Below are positions 44,514-53,048 of a stretch of DNA of 64,000 nucleotides, one piece after another. The notes under the pieces are model-generated. The model searched no databases. It saw nothing but the letters and a program-made list of their open reading frames with translations, and was not told the origin of the DNA. This stretch comes from Bacillota bacterium (GTDB lineage Bacteria > Bacillota > Clostridia > Acetivibrionales > DTU013). The position numbers and the translations under genes are program-made. How positions within the stretch are numbered: position 1 is the first letter of the stretch; every line of letters begins with the position of its first letter. The DNA lies in contig JAFABI010000046.1 of assembly GCA_023426125.1 (NCBI GenBank), forward strand, positions 103,275 through 167,274. Reading direction: 5' to 3'.

Positions 44514-44924
44514 TTGCATAATATTTTAATATTATTTTTGTATCTTGAATGGCGAGTGATTTCGAAAACTAATTCCCAGTAAAAAATGGGATTAGCAAAG
44601 GAGCAAAGATAAGGCGGTATCAATAAAAATTGATATAAATATGCTCAAATGCAGTAACACAGAGCAGTTGATCCTTGAAAAGAGAATAGCAAATATGATT
44701 GTCAAGGTCCAGACCATCCAAAAACTGGAATATGGCTAAGGTGGGATGCCAGGTAATGGGAATTTGCGGAAGCAACCTTCCCCGCGGGGAAGGTATAAGA
44801 TAAATATGCTTGATGTTTAGGACAGTAGTTAACAACATTATGTTAATAAAAAATTCAGGTAACTTCAGTAGTGTTTTTGCTGCTGTTTGATTACAACTAT
44901 ATTGTACTAGAGAGGTGAATAACA
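44514..44924. other. Gene-poor spacer with a 20-bp perfect palindrome
   Basis: 411 bp. A minus-strand ORF (44620-44925) reads like low-complexity antisense and is not supported. ACCTTCCCCGCGGGGAAGGT at 44775-44794 is a perfect palindrome, G+C-rich in an A+T-rich setting. The rest may be an old insertion-sequence scar, but no family was recognised. Confidence 0.5.
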
Positions 44925-45851
44925 ATGGAAATTAATCAGTTTAGCAATATAGTGTGGTGTGATTTAGAAATAGTTATCCTAAAAATACATTCTTACCAAC
45001 CATGGGACACAAAAATGGTACATACATGTCAAATGCCGAATCTATCCAAGCCAATTGTAAATATTTTTATTTGCCGTGAAAATGATATTATATTTGATAA
45101 TCTTAAAACATACCGCGAAAATATTATGCGCCATGGATTTTATTTAGGTCACCATTTTGGTTTGCCTGCCAATCTGAAATATATAGATGATAATAATATT
45201 GCATTTTTTCATCATGACCCTGGAAAAATTATATGGTGCTATGTGATAAAATTTGTGCTTACATTGCATGCAAATAAAAGAAATATGCTTCATATCAAAA
45301 GCGGGGCTGTTGCTTATAAAGGTAAATCATTTTTGGTTTTAGGCCGCGGTGGTAGTGGAAAAACAGAAGTAATAAAAGCTTTGTGCAAAAATGGAGCTTC
45401 TTTTATGGCAAATACACATTTGCTTATCAATGGGAATTCTGCCTGTGGTATAAAATCCAACATACGCGTTAGAGATAATGGTTGCGAAGTATACATTCCA
45501 ATAAGTCAGCAGCAAAATGGTAATGTATATGAAGGATGGTTGCCTATTGGAGGAGTGTTTTGGGTGAATTATCGAACTGATGGCATAACATTGATAGAAA
45601 ATATCGCGACACATTATGCCATGCCAAATTTGCTGTGGTTTACAGAATCAATTGGAAATTGGGAGATGAAAGAAGATATAGCGGACTATTATAATTCAGA
45701 TCCATTTGAATTTGCTGAACAGATAAATAAAATAGATAAAATGCTGAACGATTTTTGCGAAAACAACAATATTTATTATTTGAACTTGGACATATATTCT
45801 AGTGAAGGAATGCAAAAAACCATTTCTCTTATGGAAAACAATTTAAAATAG
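44925..45851 (+). CDS. HPr kinase-like P-loop protein
   Basis: 308 residues. A Walker A motif GRGGSGKT is at 140-147, preceded by LHIKSGAVAYKGKSFLVLG, the arrangement of the C-terminal kinase half of HPr kinase/phosphorylase. Related P-loop proteins occur in peptide and natural-product clusters, where some phosphorylate Ser of a peptide. The N-terminal ~120 residues are unlike the HprK regulatory domain, so it is not a housekeeping HprK. Likely role: phosphorylating a pathway intermediate or peptide. AGAGAGGTGA precedes the ATG. Confidence 0.7.
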   Translation: MEINQFSNIVWCDLEIVILKIHSYQPWDTKMVHTCQMPNLSKPIVNIFICRENDIIFDNLKTYRENIMRHGFYLGHHFGLPANLKYIDDNNIAFFHHDPGKIIWCYVIKFVLTLHANKRNMLHIKSGAVAYKGKSFLVLGRGGSGKTEVIKALCKNGASFMANTHLLINGNSACGIKSNIRVRDNGCEVYIPISQQQNGNVYEGWLPIGGVFWVNYRTDGITLIENIATHYAMPNLLWFTESIGNWEMKEDIADYYNSDPFEFAEQINKIDKMLNDFCENNNIYYLNLDIYSSEGMQKTISLMENNLK

Positions 45852-45974
45852 GAGTTGGGGCAGACAAAGCATATTCAATAGTTAAATGTTTAAAACTCTT
45901 TTACGAAAATTAGAGGCCACAACTTTTATATTTATACACGGAAATTCGTTAGTTTATGAAAGGTGTTGATAAGT

Positions 45975-46688
45975 TTGATTAAAGCGATTATTTTTGATGT
46001 GGATGGAACTTTATATGATGAAACCTATGCGAAAACTAAAGCAGAATTATTAACTGCCGAATTTATAAGCAATAATTCTGCTGTTAGCATAGAAGTGATC
46101 TATAATACATTCAGAGAAGTAAAAGCACAAATCACAAGTGATTATAAGGGAATACCCGAAAGGAACGATAGAAAAATATGGTATGAAGAAACGTTGCAAC
46201 GTATAGGCGTTCCTAACATTAAAAAAGAAGAAGTGAGCGAATACTATTGGCAAGTTATATACAACAGTATAGAGCCTTATATAGATTTGGTGTATGTGAT
46301 GCCCCAATTGTCCCAAAAGTACAGATTATTCACTTTAACTGACGAGTTGTTTGAAATACATAAAAAAAAAATTAAGCATCTTGGGTTGGAAGATTATTTT
46401 GTTAATTCTATTTCTTCGGAACAAATAGGTGAAACCAAACCAAGTCAAAAATTATTCAATTATGCACTTAATATTGTAGGAGAGTTGCCAAGTGATATAG
46501 TAATTGTCGGGGATAACCCATCCGCTGATATAAAAGGTGGAAATTCTGTCGGAATACATACAGCTTGGTTGAAGCGGGGTAAATACTTTTACTATTCACA
46601 AAGCGATAATGAAAAGCCCGATATTGTATTTACAAATTATATACAATTAGATAATAAAATCAAGAATTTAGAAGTTTCCACAAATTAA
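45975..46688 (+). CDS. HAD-superfamily hydrolase
   Basis: About 237 residues. All four HAD motifs are visible: FDVDGTLYDE with the nucleophilic and acid Asp, LTDE, KPSQKLF with Lys, and IVGDNPSADIKGG with the metal-binding Asp pair. The cap is helical, placed as in phosphoglycolate phosphatase-type enzymes. Likely a phosphatase for a small phosphorylated metabolite. The TTG at 45975 is chosen because the FDVDGT motif then sits at the N-terminus and AAAGGTG lies ~10 bases upstream; GTG at 45963 is the alternative. Confidence 0.82.
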   Translation: MIKAIIFDVDGTLYDETYAKTKAELLTAEFISNNSAVSIEVIYNTFREVKAQITSDYKGIPERNDRKIWYEETLQRIGVPNIKKEEVSEYYWQVIYNSIEPYIDLVYVMPQLSQKYRLFTLTDELFEIHKKKIKHLGLEDYFVNSISSEQIGETKPSQKLFNYALNIVGELPSDIVIVGDNPSADIKGGNSVGIHTAWLKRGKYFYYSQSDNEKPDIVFTNYIQLDNKIKNLEVSTN

Positions 46689-46755
46689 TATAGAAATTAT
46701 TATACGTATTAGTATTTATTTTTATTAATTATTACACTGAAAGGATTTTGAAACG

Positions 46756-47598
46756 ATGAAACCAACATATAGTGGAAATGTGCATGAAGTTTATGATATT
46801 TCGACTGATCATTTAGTGATTGTAACAACAGATAGGATATCTGCCTTTGGTAATTTGTTACCCACCCCAATTAAAAATAAAGGGGTGATCTTAAATAAAA
46901 TATCCAATTTTTGGTTTGACAAAACAAATAATATTGTTCCGAATCACATAATCGATGATAAAATAGAGAATATGCCAGAGTTCTTTCAGAATGAATTATT
47001 CAGGGATAGAACAATAATGGTTGATAAGCTCAATATTTTCCCTTTTGAATTTATAGTGCGCGGATATATGTTTGGCAGATTATGGGATGCTTATAAAAAT
47101 GGAGAAAATCTTTGTGATACTATGTTATCGGATGATTATGAATTAGCACAAAAACTTAAATATCCAGTCATTACTCCCACGACAAAATGTGATAATGGAC
47201 GTGATGAAAATGTGGATATTAAGTATGTCGAGTCTCGTTTAGGAACTGAGATGACAAAACGAATCGTTGAAATTTGTCTTTGTTTATATGAGGAATGTAG
47301 TAAATATGCTTCATCAAAAGGATTAATTATTGCAGATACAAAATTAGAATTTGGCCTTAATAGGCAAAACAAATTAGTTTTAGCTGATGAGGTATTTACT
47401 CCAGATTCAAGTAGATTTTGGGATATTTGTGACTATGAGATTGGTATTTCACCAAAGTCATATGATAAACAATTAATACGCGATTGGTTATTAAAGAATA
47501 AAATGAATGATGAATTTCAATTTGATAAAATACCCAAAAGTATTATAATCCAGACAGAGCAAATCTATAATAAATGTTTAAATCGACTTGTGTATTGA
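46756..47598 (+). CDS. SAICAR synthetase (PurC) paralogue 1, with altered active-site motifs
   Basis: 280 residues of the SAICAR synthetase fold. PurC joins a carboxylate to the amine of aspartate with ATP in purine synthesis. Conserved segments are PFEFIVRGYMFGRLW, LIIADTKLEFGL and DEVFTPDSSRFWD. Two signature motifs differ: the ATP-loop GKVRD reads GNVHEVYD and DRISAFD/YD reads DRISAFG. The second paralogue at 48958 keeps both. This copy is therefore probably specialised for another ligation or inactive. AAAGGA precedes the ATG. Located in a biosynthetic island, not a purine operon. Confidence 0.82.
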   Translation: MKPTYSGNVHEVYDISTDHLVIVTTDRISAFGNLLPTPIKNKGVILNKISNFWFDKTNNIVPNHIIDDKIENMPEFFQNELFRDRTIMVDKLNIFPFEFIVRGYMFGRLWDAYKNGENLCDTMLSDDYELAQKLKYPVITPTTKCDNGRDENVDIKYVESRLGTEMTKRIVEICLCLYEECSKYASSKGLIIADTKLEFGLNRQNKLVLADEVFTPDSSRFWDICDYEIGISPKSYDKQLIRDWLLKNKMNDEFQFDKIPKSIIIQTEQIYNKCLNRLVY

Positions 47599-47749
47599 TT
47601 ACAGTATAGCGTTACATTACTAACCCCGCATCGCGCCGCTACTTCTGTCAGTATTTTCGGCTATCAGAAATAGCAATTTACCTTTTTGCAATGGGCTGTT
47701 CGTTCGCTCGGATTTGTACAAATAATTTAGATTTGGGTGGTTATACATA

Positions 47750-48379
47750 ATGAAGAAACCTACATGGATAGTTTTCGAAGGAATAGACGGTAGTGGTAAA
47801 ACGACACAAGCGAAAATGCTATGTGATTACTTAAATAAAAATGGAGTGAAGAGCCTGTATAAGCATGTTTTTGATAGTAAAGCGGGAGAGTTGTTAAGAG
47901 ATATTTTTATTAACAATACTTTAAGCAATACAGTTGAAATTTTGATATTATGCGCAACAAGGCAAGCATTTTTTGATGAAATTGTAGCAGATGAAAATAA
48001 ATATGATGTTATATTAATTGATAGGTTATTCTTGTCAATTCTTGCGATGCAAGGTAATAATGAAAAGGACATTGAATTAATCAATTACATAAAGAACGCT
48101 ATTGGTTATAAGAGCGATGAATTTATTGTATATTATATGGAAACATTACCTGATGAGTGCAAAAAAAGATTGAGTGATAAATCTACACATGACCGAATTG
48201 AAGAAAAAGGTATTGAGTTTCACAAAGTTGTTTTTAAAAGATATTTAGACTTATTAAGTCTTGAAAAAAATGTATTTGTTTTTAACGGTAATAATGATAT
48301 TAAGTGTATACATAAAAACATCGTTAACAAAACATTAACGTTGCTATTTCCCGATGAGAATAAATGTGATTCAAGTTAG
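47750..48379 (+). CDS. Thymidylate kinase-like P-loop kinase
   Basis: 209 residues of the thymidylate kinase family. P-loop FEGIDGSGKTTQAKML at the N-terminus, LIDRLFLSILAMQG in place of the usual DRYxxSxxAYQG, and a lid region around KKRLSDKSTHDRIEEKG. The changed DRY-type motif and the island context suggest a specialised kinase acting on a nucleotide-like or other phosphorylated metabolite. Preceded by a weak GGTGG. Cytoplasmic. Confidence 0.78.
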   Translation: MKKPTWIVFEGIDGSGKTTQAKMLCDYLNKNGVKSLYKHVFDSKAGELLRDIFINNTLSNTVEILILCATRQAFFDEIVADENKYDVILIDRLFLSILAMQGNNEKDIELINYIKNAIGYKSDEFIVYYMETLPDECKKRLSDKSTHDRIEEKGIEFHKVVFKRYLDLLSLEKNVFVFNGNNDIKCIHKNIVNKTLTLLFPDENKCDSS

Positions 48380-48957
48380 TGAATATTGGATTGCAGTAAG
48401 GTTCTTAGCAAGGGTGCTCTACCTAAAATCCCACGATAGTTTTTGAGATAGGTTGAGACCGGCGACTTAGGCGGGGGTAAGAGCGTTGAGGGCGGAATGA
48501 GGACGGACGAAGTTGAAGAAGAACATGAACATGGACATGGAGATGAGGTTGTTGGCGGAATCAAACGAAGAAGAGCCTTGCTTTGTTTTATACCATGCCT
48601 TGAATTAATTGCTAAAGCTGCATCTTCCGCACACAGGACACGCGGGATACCCCCGCATTCGTGGCCGCCCAGGTTGCCCTATTCCCTCCCTCGCTACTCT
48701 CGGTCAGGGGCAAACTGGTGCTTGCACCCGGCAAAGATATTTTTGGTATCCGTCGATGTCTTTGCCGTAACGATAGAACGTATGGTTGTTATTGCACTTC
48801 GGACACTGAGTCTGGTATAATTTTACCATAAGAATTTGTCTCCTTTTCGGGAGGTGCTTGGTTTTTTGACGAAACCATTTGTACCAGAAAGGCTGACAGG
48901 TTCTCAACTCTCATTTAAGTTAACAATACGAAATAAAAATGAGGAGAAAATAGAATT
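48380..48957. other. Gene-free gap occupied by a decayed insertion sequence
   Basis: 578 bp. Most is taken up by the transposase remnant on the minus strand (listed separately). The last ~60 bases carry the ribosome site of the second PurC paralogue. No intact gene. Confidence 0.75.
48419..48829 (-). mobile_element. Internally deleted, frameshifted transposase remnant
   Basis: The N-terminal piece has a zinc ribbon (CPKCNNNHTFYRYGKDIDGY then QKYLC) starting at 48829 after AAGGAG. After a one-base shift near 48733 the frame continues as CKHQFAPDRE and stops. A C-terminal piece ending at 48419 reads NFVRPHSALNALTPA and, past a stop, VAGLNL, the usual end of DDE integrase-type transposases. The middle of the gene is missing. 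Confidence 0.75.
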
Positions 48958-49809
48958 ATGAAAAAAATAATCAGTGGTAAAGTAAGAGATGTTTACGAAA
49001 TTGATGCCGATCGTCTGGTTATCGTCACGACGGACAGGATATCAGCTTATGATGTGATTTTATCTAAGCCTGTAAAGGACAAAGGAAAAGTGTTGAACAC
49101 GTTATCATTGTTTTGGTTCGACTATACAAAAGATATTGTGAGAAATCACGTTATATCAGACAAGCTCTCGGATATGCCGGAGTTCTTTCAAAAGCCGGAG
49201 TTTGAGGAGCGGACTGTTCTGGTCGAAAAACTGAAGATACTTCCGTTTGAGTTTATTATAAGAGGATATATTTTCGGTAATATGTGGAAAGCCTATCAAG
49301 AAGAAAAAGAATTCTGCGGGTTAAAAATAGATGGAAACTACCAACAAGCACAAAAATTAGAATCCCCTATCCTTACTCCTTCGACGAAAACGAGCGAGGG
49401 GCATGATGTTTATGTTTCATTCGATTATATCGCAAATGCGATCGGCAAAGAAACCGCCGGAAAAATCAGCGATATTTGCCTGAAGCTCTACAATACGTGT
49501 TATAAGCGTGCATATGAAAACGGGATTATCATTGCCGACTCAAAATTTGAGTTTGGACTTGATAAAAAGAATAATCTTGTTCTCGCTGACGAAATATTTA
49601 CGCCCGATTCCAGCCGTTTCTGGAGTCTAATGGATTATAAAGTTGGAGTGTCGCCCAAAAGTTATGACAAGCAATTTATACGTGACTGGCTGACCGACAA
49701 CAAAATCAATGGAGAGATCCAGTATGATAATGTCCCAAACGACATTATAGATAAGACATCCGTCATATATCAGGAATGCTTGGAAAAAATTGTCGGAGGT
49801 TATCAATAG
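48958..49809 (+). CDS. purC: SAICAR synthetase (PurC) paralogue 2
   Basis: 283 residues with intact PurC signatures: SGKVRDVYEI (ATP loop), TTDRISAYDVILSKPVKDKG, LPFEFIIRGYIFGNMWKAYQ, IIADSKFEFGLDKKNNLVLA and DEIFTPDSSRFW. It could make SAICAR or a related amide. It lies only 1.36 kb from paralogue 1, inside the biosynthetic island and away from other pur genes, so a pathway-specific amide ligase is as plausible as a housekeeping role. GAGGAG precedes the ATG. Confidence 0.88.
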   Translation: MKKIISGKVRDVYEIDADRLVIVTTDRISAYDVILSKPVKDKGKVLNTLSLFWFDYTKDIVRNHVISDKLSDMPEFFQKPEFEERTVLVEKLKILPFEFIIRGYIFGNMWKAYQEEKEFCGLKIDGNYQQAQKLESPILTPSTKTSEGHDVYVSFDYIANAIGKETAGKISDICLKLYNTCYKRAYENGIIIADSKFEFGLDKKNNLVLADEIFTPDSSRFWSLMDYKVGVSPKSYDKQFIRDWLTDNKINGEIQYDNVPNDIIDKTSVIYQECLEKIVGGYQ

Positions 49810-49957
49810 CTTCTACGACATGGCAAGTCTGATAAACTCATCAGCATAATGGAAACATCAGCGCAATATATAAATCAGCGTTTCCTTGCGGTGTTTTATA
49901 ACTTAGGCAAGATGTCCCCCCACCTCTATGAATGCGGCGTAGCTTCGCCTTTGGACA

Positions 49958-50344
49958 TTGAGAAAAGTCTATGCCATGTCAGGCGAAAGGTTCCATTTTA
50001 GTCAACCTGAGGAAGCCGCTATAAGAGAATGCCTTGAGGAAACCGGATATCCTATAACGGTCGATAGATTAGTCGGTATATACGAAGAAATCTCAATAAA
50101 TAACAGATTCAGATTACAATATGAGCAATATACCTATAAAGTATATTTCATTTTCGTTTGTAATTTAATAAGTGATGCTGTTGGGCCTGTGACAGAAAAG
50201 GATTTGGATATGATTGAATCTGGATGGGCGAGCATGGAAGCAGTGAGAAATATTCCCTTGTGCCCTCAGATCATAATTAAAAAACTAGGTTTGATTCTTA
50301 CATCTGCAAATGTTTTATTTCTTGGCGCTGAACATATAGTATAA
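49958..50344 (+). pseudogene. Nudix hydrolase fragment, 5' truncated
   Basis: 128 codons. The Nudix box half EEAAIRECLEETGY is clear and is followed by typical Nudix strands (YKVYFIFVCNL, ESGWASMEAVRNIPL). The N-terminal strand and the first Gly/Glu of the Nudix box are missing; the sequence starts abruptly at RFHFSQ. No good ribosome site precedes the TTG (49958) or ATG (49976). It is probably a remnant, although a short functional protein cannot be excluded. Confidence 0.6.
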
Positions 50345-50395
50345 GCATCTTTTAAAAGATACTGTGCTGAAATATACTAAAAAGGGGAATTTATT

Positions 50396-51463
50396 GTGGT
50401 TGAGTTAATTAAGAAAATAATTTATTCTTATTTAGACGGTTGTAATGACGAGATAAAGGAAATATCTAAAGATGAGTATTTCATCTTAAAATATCATAAA
50501 ATGAATTTGTTATTATCTGATATGACCGATCATTTATTACTAGATAGTAGTGATATGGATGATCTGCTTAATAACAAGAATAGTAATGAAGAAAAAAACT
50601 TATTATACCTTACGGAAATTTTAAAAATAAACCATGCACTTAATGAGAAAAAAATTAAGTACGTATTCTTAAAAGGTTGTGCGATGATTATATGTGGATA
50701 TAAAAAGATATACCATAGAGTATTCAATGATATTGATATTTTGATTTCACCTTACGATATTGATTCAGTAGAAAATGTTTTGCTAAATTCTGGTTATGTT
50801 CAAGGTGATATCGTGGGAGAAACAATTGTCCCAGCTAAAAGGAAGGATGTAATACTTCAAAAACTCCAAACTCATGAGATATATAATATGACTAAAAAGC
50901 ATTCTAACGGAGCCTTTACCAAAATTGACGTTAATTTTATGTTCATGTGGCGTGAATTTGAAAATATGGAGGTCCCATTTGATAAGATATTACCTAATAT
51001 TAAGTTAATTGAAATAGCCAATCAAATGCTGCCGATATTAGGATACGATTTACAATTTATTCATTCATCTATTCATTTTTATAACGAGGCTTTCTATTTT
51101 ACATTTGACATCGATTATAAACACCATAAAGACCCACACGAATTACGATTATTTAGGTTGGTAGATATAATAATATTAATACACAAACAACATTGCAGCA
51201 TTGCGAATATAAATAAATTAGTATCGGAATTAAATTGTATTCACAAAATTGAATTTGTACTTTCGTTAATTGCATTAATAATGGGACGAGAATTTATAGC
51301 CTCCTTTCTTAACGACTTTAATGTTACCGAAGACATACCAAATTATTTTTTTACAAAAAGCGGCAAAAAAGTAGAATGGCCAATTACAATATGTAAACGA
51401 TTATTTGATTTGGACAGTAAAATTCAAGCTGTAAAATCACTTTCGGAGGATGGATACTTTTGA
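50396..51463 (+). CDS. NTP_transf_5-type nucleotidyltransferase-like protein
   Basis: 355 residues resembling the uncharacterised nucleotidyltransferase family (NTP_transf_5) often found in peptide and natural-product clusters. The pol-beta-like core is KYVFLKGCAMIICGY followed by FNDIDILISPYDI with metal-binding Asp residues. The helical C-terminus is ~200 residues. It may nucleotidylate or bind a small molecule or peptide. GTG start after AAGGGG. It overlaps the first ABC-2 permease by 4 bp, so it is co-translated with the exporter. Confidence 0.7.
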   Translation: MVELIKKIIYSYLDGCNDEIKEISKDEYFILKYHKMNLLLSDMTDHLLLDSSDMDDLLNNKNSNEEKNLLYLTEILKINHALNEKKIKYVFLKGCAMIICGYKKIYHRVFNDIDILISPYDIDSVENVLLNSGYVQGDIVGETIVPAKRKDVILQKLQTHEIYNMTKKHSNGAFTKIDVNFMFMWREFENMEVPFDKILPNIKLIEIANQMLPILGYDLQFIHSSIHFYNEAFYFTFDIDYKHHKDPHELRLFRLVDIIILIHKQHCSIANINKLVSELNCIHKIEFVLSLIALIMGREFIASFLNDFNVTEDIPNYFFTKSGKKVEWPITICKRLFDLDSKIQAVKSLSEDGYF

Positions 51464-52230
51464 GTTTCATTAAAATAGCATTTAAAAATTCTTTTGTATA
51501 TCGTCCCAGTGTTATTTTTAGCATCATTGGATCGGTGTTCTCTATGTTAATTACGATGGCTTTATGGGTATTCGTATACCAGCATGAATCCAACATGATT
51601 AGCTATATGATAGCTTATACTATTTTTTCTCGAATAATCGGTATGTTTTATTCTGGAGGTATGAGCGATGCCATCGCTGGCAAGGTAACAAGCGGGGCTT
51701 TCTCTATTGATCTGATACGTCCGGTCAATTTTATAGGAATGCATTATTTCCAATTGCTTGGCAGTATGTTTTCATCGCTCATAATGCGTGGTATTCCTGT
51801 TATAACAATATTCTTACCATTATTAATTGCGAACGCGTCCATCAATAATCCAATTTGTATTTTATTTTCCATTATTACGGTCGTGTTAGGACACTTTATG
51901 TACATAATTATATATTCTTTAATTGGCTTTATGGCATTTTCTTTTCTCGAAATATGGCCTTTTAATAGATTAATGAATGATACTATACGATTTTTGTCTG
52001 GTTCTTTTATACCGTTGGCCTTATTCCCAGGATGGCTCGGTACTTTGGCGAATATGTTGCCTTTTAGGTTCTTGTACTCATTCCCATTAGAACTACTGAT
52101 AGGACGTGTCGAAGCAAAAGCAATAATCTTCAATTTTATAATACTTATTTTGTGGATTGCTATACTAGGAACGCTTTTACTCCTAACATATAAAAGAACT
52201 ATTAATAAGTGTACAGTACAGGGGGGATGA
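51460..52230 (+). CDS. ABC-2 type exporter permease 1 (DUF990-like)
   Basis: 256 residues with about six membrane segments. Resembles the ABC2_membrane_6 (DUF990) family: NSFVYRPSVIFSIIGSVFSM, SGAFSIDLIRPVNFIG and SFIPLALFPGWLGTLANMLP. TTG start with GGAGGATGG upstream; overlaps the previous stop (TTGA). Forms an exporter with the next two genes, probably for the product of the island or self-resistance. Confidence 0.85.
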   Translation: MSFIKIAFKNSFVYRPSVIFSIIGSVFSMLITMALWVFVYQHESNMISYMIAYTIFSRIIGMFYSGGMSDAIAGKVTSGAFSIDLIRPVNFIGMHYFQLLGSMFSSLIMRGIPVITIFLPLLIANASINNPICILFSIITVVLGHFMYIIIYSLIGFMAFSFLEIWPFNRLMNDTIRFLSGSFIPLALFPGWLGTLANMLPFRFLYSFPLELLIGRVEAKAIIFNFIILILWIAILGTLLLLTYKRTINKCTVQGG

Positions 52231-52233
52231 TGT

Positions 52234-53037
52234 ATGAGTGAATTCTTTAATACCTATTGGTTATATATAAAAACGTTCTTCAAATCCAGAGCGGAATATA
52301 GGGCTGGATTTTTCTTTGGATTGTTTGCTAATTTTTATTGCTATTTTATTACTTATTCAACTTACTGGGTGCTCATTAGCGGTTTGGGTAATATCGGCGG
52401 TTGGGATTTTTCCGATCTCTCAATCCTTTATGGACTCTCCCTCTTAACATATTCAATATCCGGAACGTTGATATGGTATACGGTTTATCATCTAGGCGGC
52501 ATAATCACAAGCGGTGGTTTAGATATATATTTAACGCGTCCTTTAGGTGTCTTGAGACAAATGATTTTCCAACGCTTTGGCGATACCTTTATCGGGCAGA
52601 TTATTGTTACGATTATTTTTCTCACTGTTGCGCTTGTGACAAAATCAAATATGATGACACCCATGAAGTTAATTTATTTTATTTTTAGTGTTGTTGGTGG
52701 GGTGTTGATCCAAGCGGGTGGAATGATTTTGATAGGTTCGATTAGCTTTTGGACAAAGCGTTCAGGAGAGATTGGTGACATTTTTTATTATGATGTCCGA
52801 AATATAACGCAGTATCCGTTAAGTATCTTCCCTAAGTGGATTCAGATCGCGTTAACATACATATTCCCTTGGGCTTTTATTAATTACTATCCAGCGTTGA
52901 TATTATTGAATAAAAGCGAGGCGGTATCCGATTTTATATTAGGGATATTGTCGCCTGTGATTGGTATTTTGTTTTTAGGATTATCCTTAATTGTTTTCAA
53001 TCAGGGATTGAAAAAATATTCTGGTGCAGGAAGTTGA
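52234..53037 (+). CDS. ABC-2 type exporter permease 2 (DUF990-like)
   Basis: 267 residues with about six membrane segments, same family as the previous gene but diverged (TYWLYIKTFFKSRAEYRAGF, SGGLDIYLTRPLGVLRQM, LSIFPKWIQIALTYIFPWAF). Two unlike DUF990 subunits plus one ATPase is the usual arrangement. Begins 3 bp after its neighbour's stop. Confidence 0.86.
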   Translation: MSEFFNTYWLYIKTFFKSRAEYRAGFFFGLFANFYCYFITYSTYWVLISGLGNIGGWDFSDLSILYGLSLLTYSISGTLIWYTVYHLGGIITSGGLDIYLTRPLGVLRQMIFQRFGDTFIGQIIVTIIFLTVALVTKSNMMTPMKLIYFIFSVVGGVLIQAGGMILIGSISFWTKRSGEIGDIFYYDVRNITQYPLSIFPKWIQIALTYIFPWAFINYYPALILLNKSEAVSDFILGILSPVIGILFLGLSLIVFNQGLKKYSGAGS

Positions 53038-53048
53038 GGAGTTTACAT

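Noticed and set aside
44620..44925. 101-codon minus-strand ORF in the spacer before the HPr-kinase-like gene
   Set aside because: No start signal or recognised motif; possibly antisense of an old insertion sequence.
44925..45851. A housekeeping HPr kinase/phosphorylase
   Set aside because: The N-terminal domain differs and the context is biosynthetic, so only the P-loop half is supported.
41411..45851. A lasso-peptide cluster, suggested by HPr-kinase-like and NTP_transf_5 genes
   Set aside because: No lasso cyclase (asparagine synthetase-like), leader protease or PqqD-like gene is visible, and carrier-protein genes dominate.
49851..50006. A 51-codon ORF upstream of the Nudix fragment
   Set aside because: No ribosome site, no family features, and it ends inside the Nudix fragment in another frame.
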